A DNA stretch of 9,329 nt from Pseudomonadota bacterium (GTDB taxonomy: Bacteria > Pseudomonadota > Alphaproteobacteria > Rhizobiales > Hyphomicrobiaceae), in NCBI GenBank assembly GCA_023428365.1, contig JAEYYQ010000178.1, positions 1 through 9,329 of the forward strand. The letters run 5' to 3'. The notes beneath the pieces were generated by a model. The model ran no database searches. It saw only the letters and a list, made by a program, of their open reading frames with translations, and was not told where the DNA came from. The translations under genes were made by a program, and so were the position numbers. Below, piece after piece: positions 1 through 6,647 of the stretch; position 1 is the first letter of the stretch, and the number at the start of each line of letters is the position of its first letter.

Positions 1-1997
1 TCGAGGCGCTCAAGAATACACCAGGCATTACCTTCGATGCCGGCGAGAATGGGTTCGCCGCTGGCGGCAACCAGTTCAACATTCGCGGCTTCAGCGCGAC
101 TGGCAACATCTTCGTAGACGGCGCGCGCGATAACGGAAGCTATACGCGGGACACCTTCAACGTCGAGCAGGTTGAGGTGGTAAAGGGCGCTGCGGCCGAC
201 AATGGACGTGGTGGTGCCGGCGGATATGTGAATCTCGTCACCAAAATCCCTCACCTGGAGAGCTTCTATCGGGCCAATGTCGGTGTTGGCTTTGATGAGT
301 ACAATTCCAAATCGCGCTGGCGCGGGACTGCCGATGTCAATCAGAAGGTCAACGCGACGACGGCCATCCGTCTGAACGTCATGGCCGAGAATGGCGGCGT
401 TGCCGGTCGGGAGATCGTTGAGAACAATGCGTGGGGCGTTGCACCGTCAGTTGCGTTCGGCCTCGGCACCAACTTCCGCACGATCCTGTCTTACGAGCAC
501 GTTGAGCGAAATGACATCCCGGATTCTGGTGTGTCATTCAACAGGGGCGGAGATAGCATTCGTATTCCGGGCGCCGGTCCGAGAGTGGGTTCGAATTATG
601 TTCCGTCGAACGGTTCACGTGACACCTTCTTTGGTCGCCGGACGGATTTTGACGATATCCAGAACGACTCTCTGCTTGCTCGGTTCGAGTACGACATTTC
701 GAACGGCGTTACCGTCAGCAATCAGACGCGTTGGGCACATCTAGACCGCAGTGCGCGATACCATATTCCTGGCGATGTTGTTCCTACGGTTTCCAATCCT
801 TACAACTACGATCGCGTCAATGAAACGCTGACCAACCAGACCAACGTTTTGGCCAAGGTCTATTCCGGCGGATTGAAACATACATTTTCTACAGGCGTTG
901 AATTCTCCAAGGAGAAGTCCGACTCTCATCATATCGGACGTGGTGATAACCCCACATTCAACGGAAGCAATCACATCGATGTCGATACGGTTGCGTTCTA
1001 CGCCTATGACACCATTGAACTGAATAAGCACTGGGAGATCACAGGCGGCGTCCGGGTTGAGCGCTTTGATGCCGATGTTGTGACGACCGGTTCCGGTCGC
1101 CAGATTCCTGGACTGCCGGGACAGCAAAGGTTCAGTCAATCCGATACTACTGTCGGTGGAAAAATTGGCGTTGTTTACAAGCCGGTTGAGAACGGCAGCC
1201 TTTATGCCTCATATGGGTTGTCCCATTTGCCTCATGGTTCCCTTTTGTCCAATCCGGATATCTCGCGCGATCATGATGGTGCATTTCCTGGTCTTGTCGC
1301 CAATGCTGATACTGTTGAGCTTCATAATTATGAAGCCGGCGTGAAATGGGATTTCTTTGGTGGTCGCCTTTCAACGACTGCAGCGATCTTCCAGACCGAA
1401 AAGCATAAGGTGGCTTACTTGGATGAAGCGGATCCTGCCAATCCGGATATCGTCTATGGCAAGCAACTGGTGCGAGGGATTGAGTTCGGCGTAGCGGGCA
1501 AAGTCACGGACCGGTGGAGTCTTTTCGGTGGCCTAACGTTGATGGATAGTGAGCGCAAGCACGGTCGTGCGGTGGACGACGCAGTACGAGGCGATTACTC
1601 CGATTCGGGCACGGTTGCTCCAGGGTTCACGACTGTGGACACCACGAACGGCGATGAGCTAGCGTTTACGCCAAACATCACCGCGACGTTGTGGACGACG
1701 TATCGTTGGGATAACGGCTTCACGCTCGGTGGCGGCGTTCAATACGTGGGAGAGTCCTACATTGGCCGTCCCGACGATGCCACCCGCATCATTCCGAATG
1801 GAAAGTTCGGCAAAATCCCCGACTACTTCCTGGTCAACCTGATGGCGTCCTATGAGTTGACGGACAACATCAAGCTCCAGTTGAACGTCGATAACGTCTT
1901 CGATGAGACCTATCTGACAACCGCCAACTGGAACGGCAGCTGGGGCTATCTTGGACCGTCACGCACGTTCTGGCTATCGACCAAGCTCGATTTCTAA
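1..1997 (+). CDS. TonB-dependent siderophore receptor, Fiu/PiuA type, 5' partial
   Basis: Outer-membrane ligand-gated receptor for a ferric siderophore, probably a catecholate, powered by TonB. The frame is open from base 3, giving 664 visible residues; the signal peptide, TonB box and first part of the plug lie outside the window. Visible residues 1-80 are the end of the plug domain: the NIRGF motif at 26-30, VDGARD at 38-43, and VEVVKG followed by GRGGAGGYVNLVTK at about 57-81, the classic plug signature. The rest is the beta-barrel, ending NVFDETY, then GYLGPSRTFW and a terminal Phe, as expected for an outer-membrane barrel. The PiuC/YbiX gene immediately downstream is the typical neighbour of fiu in Escherichia coli and piuA in Pseudomonas, which supports the Fiu/PiuA assignment over other TonB receptors. 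The exact ligand cannot be read from the sequence. No frameshift is seen. Confidence 0.93.
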   Translation, partial: EALKNTPGITFDAGENGFAAGGNQFNIRGFSATGNIFVDGARDNGSYTRDTFNVEQVEVVKGAAADNGRGGAGGYVNLVTKIPHLESFYRANVGVGFDEYNSKSRWRGTADVNQKVNATTAIRLNVMAENGGVAGREIVENNAWGVAPSVAFGLGTNFRTILSYEHVERNDIPDSGVSFNRGGDSIRIPGAGPRVGSNYVPSNGSRDTFFGRRTDFDDIQNDSLLARFEYDISNGVTVSNQTRWAHLDRSARYHIPGDVVPTVSNPYNYDRVNETLTNQTNVLAKVYSGGLKHTFSTGVEFSKEKSDSHHIGRGDNPTFNGSNHIDVDTVAFYAYDTIELNKHWEITGGVRVERFDADVVTTGSGRQIPGLPGQQRFSQSDTTVGGKIGVVYKPVENGSLYASYGLSHLPHGSLLSNPDISRDHDGAFPGLVANADTVELHNYEAGVKWDFFGGRLSTTAAIFQTEKHKVAYLDEADPANPDIVYGKQLVRGIEFGVAGKVTDRWSLFGGLTLMDSERKHGRAVDDAVRGDYSDSGTVAPGFTTVDTTNGDELAFTPNITATLWTTYRWDNGFTLGGGVQYVGESYIGRPDDATRIIPNGKFGKIPDYFLVNLMASYELTDNIKLQLNVDNVFDETYLTTANWNGSWGYLGPSRTFWLSTKLDF

Positions 1998-2018
1998 CTG
2001 ATGTGACTCTGCTGGAAT

Positions 2019-2039
2019 GGATCAGCCCCCCGCTGATCC
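2019..2039. repeat. Perfect hairpin 1 in receptor-piuC gap
   Basis: GGATCAGC at 2019-2026 is exactly complementary to GCTGATCC at 2032-2039 with a five-base C loop, starting 21 bases after the receptor stop. There is no T-run after the stem, so it is not a canonical intrinsic terminator. It may stabilise the 3' end of the receptor message or attenuate transcription into piuC. Confidence 0.7.
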
Positions 2040-2049
2040 GTCGGGCGAA

Positions 2050-2078
2050 CGGATTGCCGGGCTGGCCCCGGCAATCCG
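2050..2078. repeat. Perfect hairpin 2 in receptor-piuC gap
   Basis: CGGATTGCCGG at 2050-2060 pairs perfectly with CCGGCAATCCG at 2068-2078. One more G-C pair (2061/2067) makes a 12-bp stem with a five-base loop. It is the strongest stem noticed in the window. It is followed by GCTGTTTGAGG rather than a T-tract, so terminator function is uncertain; partial termination or RNA 3' end protection is plausible. Part of its left arm recurs after piuC at 2817-2829. Confidence 0.75.
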
Positions 2079-2128
2079 CTGTTTGAGGCGACCGGATCGC
2101 GCGTCGCAATACTGGTGAGTGCTGTTCC

Positions 2129-2812
2129 ATGCTCGTAACCATCCCTGACATGCTCACCTCTGAGGAACTGGCGTACGTGCGCCAGATTCTGGAAAACACA
2201 CCGTGGGTGGATGGCCGAGCTACAGCCGGCGATCAGGCGGCGAAGGTCAAGAACAACCTGCAAGTTCCTATCGATGCGCCGGCTGCTCAGGAACTTGGGC
2301 AAATCGTTGTACGTGCGCTCGCGCGCAATCCGATTTTCACCAGTGCCGCATTGCCGTTGCGCGTTCTGCCGCCGATGTTCAATCGCTACGATGTCGGCAT
2401 GACCTTCGGGGCGCACGTCGATGGTTCGATCCGCGCTTTGCCTGGTTCCGGTCAGCGTTTGCGTACCGATGTGTCCTCTACTCTGTTCCTGACACCGCCG
2501 GAGGACTACGACGGCGGCGAACTGGTGGTGCACGACACCTACGGCACGCATCAGGTCAAGCTGCCGGCCGGTCATATGGTGGTCTACCCTGCGACCAGCA
2601 TGCATAGCGTCAATCCGGTGACACGCGGCAGCCGTTGGGGTTCGTTCTTTTGGACCCAGTCCATGGTCAAGGATGATTGGCGGCGGCACATGCTCTACGA
2701 TCTCGATATGTCGATTATCAAGGTCAGGGAGCGGTTGCAGGACGATGATCCCGCCGTGGTCGGATTGACCGCCCACTACCATAATCTCATCCGCCACTGG
2801 GCGGAGGTTTGA
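2129..2812 (+). CDS. piuC: PKHD-type Fe(II)/2-oxoglutarate-dependent hydroxylase (PiuC/YbiX)
   Basis: Cytoplasmic non-haem iron dioxygenase of the PiuC/YbiX family, 227 residues, close to the family's usual length of about 225. The double-stranded beta-helix core holds the iron triad His96-x-Asp98 (in GAHVDGS) and His159 (in SMHSVNP), with Arg169 placed to bind the 2-oxoglutarate carboxylate; these positions match those I recall for E. coli YbiX. The N-terminus [13 protein letters not shown] and the KNNLQVP segment at 41-47 are also typical. The ATG is preceded by GGTGAG at 2114-2119, nine bases upstream. The physiological substrate of the family is not established; genes of this type sit beside Fiu/PiuA receptors and are usually iron-repressed. 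Here it lies 131 bp after the receptor and 39 bp before the flavin enzyme, so co-transcription is likely. Confidence 0.95.
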   Translation: MLVTIPDMLTSEELAYVRQILENTPWVDGRATAGDQAAKVKNNLQVPIDAPAAQELGQIVVRALARNPIFTSAALPLRVLPPMFNRYDVGMTFGAHVDGSIRALPGSGQRLRTDVSSTLFLTPPEDYDGGELVVHDTYGTHQVKLPAGHMVVYPATSMHSVNPVTRGSRWGSFFWTQSMVKDDWRRHMLYDLDMSIIKVRERLQDDDPAVVGLTAHYHNLIRHWAEV

Positions 2813-2816
2813 TCAC

Positions 2817-2829
2817 CGGATTGCCGGGC
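2817..2829. repeat. 13-bp direct repeat of hairpin 2 arm
   Basis: CGGATTGCCGGGC here is identical to 2050-2062. Both copies lie just after a stop codon in the same operon, 767 bp apart. The second copy lacks the matching right arm, so no strong hairpin forms here. It could be a decayed copy of a small dispersed repeat. Confidence 0.6.
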
Positions 2830-2851
2830 GCACCAAGAGCTGATTTGTGCA

Positions 2852-3961
2852 GTGACACACCAATCCGGCAGCCCCGTTCCGCCAGATGTCGTCTCGGTTT
2901 CTGACTATGAGCGCCACGCACGCACGCTGTTGCCCGTCGATATCTGGGCCTACATCGCTGGCGCCGGCGCTGATGGACTGACCCAGCGCTGGAATCGCGA
3001 TGCCTTCGATCAGCTGCGATTAGCTGGGCGGGTTCTCGCCGATATGACACAAGCGTCGACGGCGAGCACGCTGTTCGGCCTGCCGCTACCGCATCCGATT
3101 ATCGTTGCTCCCGTGGCGTATCAGAAGCTGGCCCATCCCGACGGCGAATTGGCGACGGTGCTCGGCGCCTCAGCATCGGCGACCTGGATGACAATCAGCA
3201 CATTGTCGAGTGTGTCCATCGAGGAGATTGCGCGCAACGCCAACACCACCGTGCTGTTCCAGCTTTATATGCAGCCGGAACGTGAGGCGACGCTGAGACT
3301 CGTGCGCCGCGCGGAGAACGCGGGATGCAAGGCGCTGATGGTGACGGTGGATGCACCGGTCAATGGCGTGCGAAACGTTGAACAGCGCGCGGGTTTTCGC
3401 CTACCGCCGCATGTACTGCCTGTTAATATCGAGGCAGCATCGGGTCCAGCCTCGCGAGCAGGACCAGGTGAAAGTCCGGTCTTCAAAGGTCTTCTCGACA
3501 CGGCACCGACGTGGGCCGATATCGACTGGTTACGCGCGCAAACAAGTTTACCCCTCTTGCTGAAGGGGATCGTCAGACCGGCTGACGCGGAGCGCGCGAT
3601 CGAAGCTGGCCTCGACGGTATCGTCGTCTCAAATCACGGCGGTCGTACGCTGGATACGCTCCCTGCCAGCATCGATGCACTTCGGATCGTTGCCGCTCGT
3701 GTTGCAGGCCGGCTGCCGCTTCTACTCGACGGTGGCATTCGGCGCGGAACGGATGTTCTGAAATCGCTGGCGCTCGGCGCAAGCGCGGTTATGGTCGGTC
3801 AGCCGATCATGCACGCGTTGGCCGTTGCCGGTCCTGTTGGCATCATCCATCTGCTGACCATCCTGCGCGCCGAGTTTGAAGCCGCCATGGCGCTCACCGG
3901 CTGCAGCTCGATTGGCGCGATAGATGAAGCAGTGCTGTGGGAGTCGCCTCGCCTCACGTAA
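2852..3961 (+). CDS. FMN-dependent alpha-hydroxy-acid oxidase/dehydrogenase
   Basis: A 369-residue TIM-barrel flavoprotein of the glycolate oxidase / L-lactate dehydrogenase / mandelate dehydrogenase family, which oxidises an L-2-hydroxy acid to the 2-oxo acid. Visible signature residues: Tyr34 in the N-terminal substrate helix, APVAYQKLAHPDGE at 86-99, QLYM with Tyr139, TVDAP at 165-169, Arg174 (candidate carboxylate contact), Lys238 in LLLKGI, the active-site SNHGGRTLD at 260-268 with catalytic His262 and Arg265, and FMN-phosphate segments DGGIRRGTD at 293-301 and GASAVMVGQP at 309-318. At the position of glycolate oxidase Trp108 there is Leu118, so the substrate is probably not simply glycolate. 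There is no signal peptide, membrane segment or cytochrome b2 haem domain, so it is probably cytoplasmic. The start is GTG, with AAGAG at 2835-2839 as a weak ribosome site. It follows piuC by 39 bp, which points to one operon. The electron acceptor (oxygen or another carrier) and the substrate cannot be told from the sequence. Confidence 0.92.
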   Translation: MTHQSGSPVPPDVVSVSDYERHARTLLPVDIWAYIAGAGADGLTQRWNRDAFDQLRLAGRVLADMTQASTASTLFGLPLPHPIIVAPVAYQKLAHPDGELATVLGASASATWMTISTLSSVSIEEIARNANTTVLFQLYMQPEREATLRLVRRAENAGCKALMVTVDAPVNGVRNVEQRAGFRLPPHVLPVNIEAASGPASRAGPGESPVFKGLLDTAPTWADIDWLRAQTSLPLLLKGIVRPADAERAIEAGLDGIVVSNHGGRTLDTLPASIDALRIVAARVAGRLPLLLDGGIRRGTDVLKSLALGASAVMVGQPIMHALAVAGPVGIIHLLTILRAEFEAAMALTGCSSIGAIDEAVLWESPRLT

Positions 3962-3982
3962 GCTGGTCATCCCAGTTTGCCG

Positions 3983-4831
3983 TCACCGGAAGTGAACGGG
4001 CACCGATAAGGAAATACGCTGGCCACCAACATTGTCTGGTGGACGTGGCAAAGGGCTCGCGCGGCGAACCAGCGAGACGGCTTCCTGATCAAGTCGCGGA
4101 TTACCAGAAGAACCAACTAGGCGCACACTGACCACGCTTCCTGCACGATTGATCGTGAACGCAACTCGGGCCGTTCCGCGCGCGCCACCGGGATGACGCT
4201 TATGGCGATTGAGGTGAGCCACCAGCGCACCGCGCCAAGTCGCGGGAGATTGCGACGAGGACATGCCGGCTGCTCGCGCCGCGTTTGTTTTCCCGCGCAT
4301 AGCCTGCATAGGCTTAGGAGCTGCGGCCTGCGCGGCAGTGGAGCGCTTCCGCGGTGGCGGCTTTCGCTTCGGTTGCGGCGGCTCAGGCGGCTTTTTCAGT
4401 TCAGGTTCGATTTTTTCCGGCTCGGGAGGTGGCTCGGCTTGGTTCGGCAGGACAGCTTCGGCTTCCGGGCGTTCCTCCAGTTTCGGGATATCAAGCGGTT
4501 CCGGCTCGGGCTTGGGCGGCTCCGGTTCAGGCGGCTCGGGCTCGTAGGGTTCCTCCTCCTCGGATTCGGTTTCCGTACTATCGACAGATGCCTGCTGCTG
4601 TTCACCGACTGCGACATCTTGCGGTAGCGCTTCCGGCGCGACCGGCAACGGTGACAGCTCGATCATGATGGCACCGGCTGGCTCACTCGATGCGGAGGGT
4701 TGCTGCCAGTTGAGCGCCATCCATATGACCGCTCCGTGAAGCGCAGCAACACAACACGCTGCCCCTGCCCAGCGAACGATTAATCGCGGCAACGATTCCC
4801 GGTATTGATCAGTCCCCCGCACCGCCGTCAC
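3983..4831 (-). CDS. tonB: Energy-transducing protein TonB
   Basis: Inner-membrane-anchored periplasmic protein that carries proton-motive energy from ExbB-ExbD to outer-membrane receptors. The chosen start is GTG at 4831, four bases after the exbD stop, with GGGAGGG at 4848-4842; this gives 282 residues. An upstream ATG at 4933 would run back through exbD and add a non-TonB sequence. Layout: short basic cytoplasmic N-terminus, one membrane segment at about 22-41 with the conserved His32 in an LHGAV context, an acidic Pro-Glu region at about 88-150 (EPEP and PPEPEP repeats), a basic Pro/Lys/Arg block at 152-163, and a C-terminal TonB domain at about 197-282 (WRGALVAHLNRHKRHP, then GSSGNPRLDQEAV). 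In the usual Ser-x3-His membrane motif, Val28 replaces Ser. It is third in exbB-exbD-tonB and likely supplies the receptor encoded on the opposite strand. Its 3' end faces the flavin-enzyme gene 21 bp away. Confidence 0.95.
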   Translation of the reverse strand: MTAVRGTDQYRESLPRLIVRWAGAACCVAALHGAVIWMALNWQQPSASSEPAGAIMIELSPLPVAPEALPQDVAVGEQQQASVDSTETESEEEEPYEPEPPEPEPPKPEPEPLDIPKLEERPEAEAVLPNQAEPPPEPEKIEPELKKPPEPPQPKRKPPPRKRSTAAQAAAPKPMQAMRGKTNAARAAGMSSSQSPATWRGALVAHLNRHKRHPGGARGTARVAFTINRAGSVVSVRLVGSSGNPRLDQEAVSLVRRASPLPRPPDNVGGQRISLSVPVHFR

Positions 4832-4835
4832 AAGA

Positions 4836-5327
4836 TTACTGCCCTCCCGTTGCGCCGGCCGGTTGTTCGGGCAACGATGGAGTCGCGGTGGGAGGTTGCC
4901 CATTCGCTGGCGGAAGGCTTTCCAACCCGACAAGACCGATTTTCAAGTACCCAGCCGTCCGCAGCAGGTTCATCACGTCCATCAGATCGCCGTAATCGAC
5001 CGTTTTGTCTGCTCGAACGAAGACCCGCTCTTCAGTATTGGAGGCGGTCTTGTCATCGAGCGCCGCCTTCAAGGCCGCACGTTCCACCGGATCATTACCG
5101 AACGCCAGCGTAAGATCGCTTTTCACGGTCAGGAAAATCGGCTCGTTCGGCCGCGGCTTCGGCTGGGCATTCGAAGCTGGGAGGGCGACCGCGACGTCGA
5201 CGGTCGACAGGGGCGCTGCCACCATGAAAATGATGAGCAGCACGAGCATGACATCGATGAACGGTGTGACGTTGATCTCATGAGATTCGACGAGATCGTC
5301 ATCTCCATCGTGGAGGCCGCCAGCCAT
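4836..5327 (-). CDS. exbD: Biopolymer transport protein ExbD
   Basis: Proton-channel partner of ExbB in the TonB energising complex, 163 residues. The N-terminal cytoplasmic stretch leads into INVTPFIDVMLVLLIIFMV, with one membrane helix at about 22-43 and the essential proton-carrying Asp25. The periplasmic domain runs to about residue 138 and contains VFVRADKTVDYGDLMDVM and AGYLKIGLVG, conserved near the ExbD C-terminus. Beyond that is a Pro/Gly/Gln-rich tail of about 25 residues (139-163); E. coli ExbD, at 141 residues, ends near the start of this tail. The ribosome site GGAG (5337-5334) lies inside the last codons of exbB, six bases before the ATG, so translation is probably coupled. The exbB stop is three bases before this start and the tonB start is four bases after this stop. 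Confidence 0.96.
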   Translation of the reverse strand: MAGGLHDGDDDLVESHEINVTPFIDVMLVLLIIFMVAAPLSTVDVAVALPASNAQPKPRPNEPIFLTVKSDLTLAFGNDPVERAALKAALDDKTASNTEERVFVRADKTVDYGDLMDVMNLLRTAGYLKIGLVGLESLPPANGQPPTATPSLPEQPAGATGGQ

Positions 5328-5330
5328 TGT

Positions 5331-6410
5331 CTACTCCGCTGCCGTCATGATCCGCGGGGGCTCGACGCCGCGATCGAGATCGCGTGAGACCAGCCGTTGT
5401 ACGTGAGCCGACGCGTCCGCGACCAGAAGGCGATAGCCAGCGGTCCAGCGCGCGAACTGATTATAAATCATGACCGCGGGTATTGCGGCCACCAATCCAA
5501 TAGCCGTTGCCAGAAGGGCTTCTGCGATGCCGGGCGCGACGACCGCAAGGTTCGTGGTCTGCGCTTTGGAAATGCCGATAAAGCTGTTCATGATGCCCCA
5601 TACGGTACCGAATAGCCCAACAAACGGCGCCGTCGAACCAATGGTGGCGAGGATACCGGTGCCACGTGCGACCGAGCGTGAAACCGAGGCTTCGATCCGT
5701 TCAAGGCGCGAGGCGACACGCTCCTTCACCCCCTCCGGATTAGGATTGCTGCCTGAAACGCGCACTTCGGTTGCACTGGCGTCCAGCATGGCCGCCACAA
5801 CTCCGCGACGACTCCGCAACTCCGAGATGGCATCGTTGAGAGATCGCTCGCCGACAATTCTACCGAGCGCGCGACGCAAGGAAATTCCGGCTGTCAACAG
5901 CTCCAGAGCCTTGGTGAAACCAATGACCCAAGTCATGATCGAGGCAATGAACAAGCCGATCATCACGGCCTTCACAACGATGTCAGCCGCCACGAACATG
6001 CCCCACGGGGAAAGATCATGAGGCAATTGCACGGCACCGCTACCAGCAGACTGTTGCGCGGCCAAGTTCGTCGACACCCCGCCGTCTGCATCAAGCGCGC
6101 GCGCGGTCTCTTGCCCGTCGGCACCTTGGGATTGCGAAGCAGGCTCGCCTAAAGCGTCGTCGCGTTGCAATGAAGGAGGCCCGCTGCCGTCTGGCGTTGG
6201 AGCGGTTTGTCCACCTGCTGCGGGCTGAATTGAAAAAGGTGGAAGTGGATCGCCGGCCGGCCGGGTGCTGGCAGGTTGCAGGGGTTCCGTCTCAGATCCC
6301 GCAGGCGCAGACTGTGTCGTGGCTGCCGGCGGAGCGCTTTCCTGGGCTCGGGTGATCGAGGGAAGCGCCAGGCACATTGCCAGTACCGCGATAATGCGCA
6401 CGCCCCACAT
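5331..6410 (-). CDS. exbB: TonB-system energiser ExbB with signal peptide and long periplasmic N-terminus
   Basis: MotA/TolQ/ExbB-family channel protein that, with ExbD, converts proton flow into TonB motion. The start was placed at ATG 6410, giving 359 residues: it follows GAGAG by eight bases and begins directly with a signal-peptide-like sequence (MWGVRIIAVLAMCLALPSI, probable cleavage near the ITRAQ at 19-23). The ATG at 6479 would bury this signal peptide. Residues about 24-130 are low-complexity, rich in Pro, Ala, Gln, Ser and Gly. Membrane helix 1 lies at about 137-163, helix 2 at 252-275 (LATIGSTAPFVGLFGTVWG) and helix 3 at 296-317 (AEALLATAIGLVAAIPAVMIYN). Thr269, Glu297 and Thr302 match E. 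coli ExbB Thr148, Glu176 and Thr181 by spacing and context. It is much longer than E. coli ExbB (244 residues); ExbB proteins with a cleaved, extended N-terminus are known in other proteobacteria such as Pseudomonas. Confidence 0.95.
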   Translation of the reverse strand: MWGVRIIAVLAMCLALPSITRAQESAPPAATTQSAPAGSETEPLQPASTRPAGDPLPPFSIQPAAGGQTAPTPDGSGPPSLQRDDALGEPASQSQGADGQETARALDADGGVSTNLAAQQSAGSGAVQLPHDLSPWGMFVAADIVVKAVMIGLFIASIMTWVIGFTKALELLTAGISLRRALGRIVGERSLNDAISELRSRRGVVAAMLDASATEVRVSGSNPNPEGVKERVASRLERIEASVSRSVARGTGILATIGSTAPFVGLFGTVWGIMNSFIGISKAQTTNLAVVAPGIAEALLATAIGLVAAIPAVMIYNQFARWTAGYRLLVADASAHVQRLVSRDLDRGVEPPRIMTAAE

Positions 6411-6441
6411 CGCCTGCACTCTCGATGATATCGGCCGCGCG

Positions 6442-6576
6442 TCAAAATCGGTGCAAGCCGCGCCCACGCCCCTTCTCATATTTCAACCCGACCTGAAATG
6501 CCTGAGCACTGATTGCATCACCATCGCTACAGCTGCGAACGTCGGTGCCAGCCTCCAGCATCTGCAGGCTTGTCAA
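6442..6576 (-). CDS. Possible small ORF in exbB leader, unrecognised
   Basis: A short open frame ends with TGA at 6444-6442. It can start at TTG 6576 (44 residues, after a G-run ribosome-site-like sequence) or at ATG 6561 (39 residues, no clear ribosome site). The peptide from the ATG reads MLEAGTDVRSCSDGDAIS, then AQAFQVGLKYEKGRGRGL, ending HRF. There is no domain, signal peptide or membrane segment that I recognise. It lies between the candidate promoter and exbB, so if translated it would be a leader peptide; chance is equally possible in a GC-rich sequence. Confidence 0.15.
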   Translation of the reverse strand: MTSLQMLEAGTDVRSCSDGDAISAQAFQVGLKYEKGRGRGLHRF

Positions 6577-6620
6577 CAGCGCCGCGCCCCCCGCGACAGA
6601 TCACTCTAGCGGTTCAGTCA

Positions 6621-6647
6621 GTAATAATAGTTGATTATTTTTGTCAA
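6621..6647 (-). promoter_or_regulatory. Candidate exbB-exbD-tonB promoter with iron-type operator
   Basis: On the minus strand a perfect -35 hexamer TTGACA (6647-6642) is followed by an AT-rich spacer and a -10-like TATTAC (6626-6621); the 15-bp spacer is shorter than ideal. Two dyads overlap it. One is TTGA-N9-TCAA at 6631-6647, fitting the TGA-N9-TCA iron-responsive operator bound by RirA in rhizobia. The other is AATAAT-N5-ATTATT at 6623-6639, an AT-rich palindrome resembling, but not matching in spacing, a Fur box. This is the most AT-rich patch upstream of the operon, about 210 bases before the exbB ATG. Iron repression of exbB-exbD-tonB is common; the identity of the regulator is inferred. 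Confidence 0.45.

Noticed and set aside
4263..4627. Plus-strand frames rich in Gly/Ser/Arg/Phe opposite tonB
   Set aside because: They are the complement of the Pro-Glu repeat region of tonB; low complexity and GC bias keep them open.
4832..4933. ATG at 4933 as the tonB start
   Set aside because: It adds 34 residues overlapping exbD with no TonB character; GTG 4831 follows the exbD stop closely and has GGGAGGG upstream.
6411..6479. ATG at 6479 as the exbB start
   Set aside because: It would put 23 residues before a clear signal peptide; ATG 6410 has a GAGAG ribosome site and starts the signal directly.
6623..6639. AATAAT-N5-ATTATT as a classical Fur box
   Set aside because: Arm spacing does not match the 19-bp Fur consensus; kept only as an unspecified dyad within the promoter entry.
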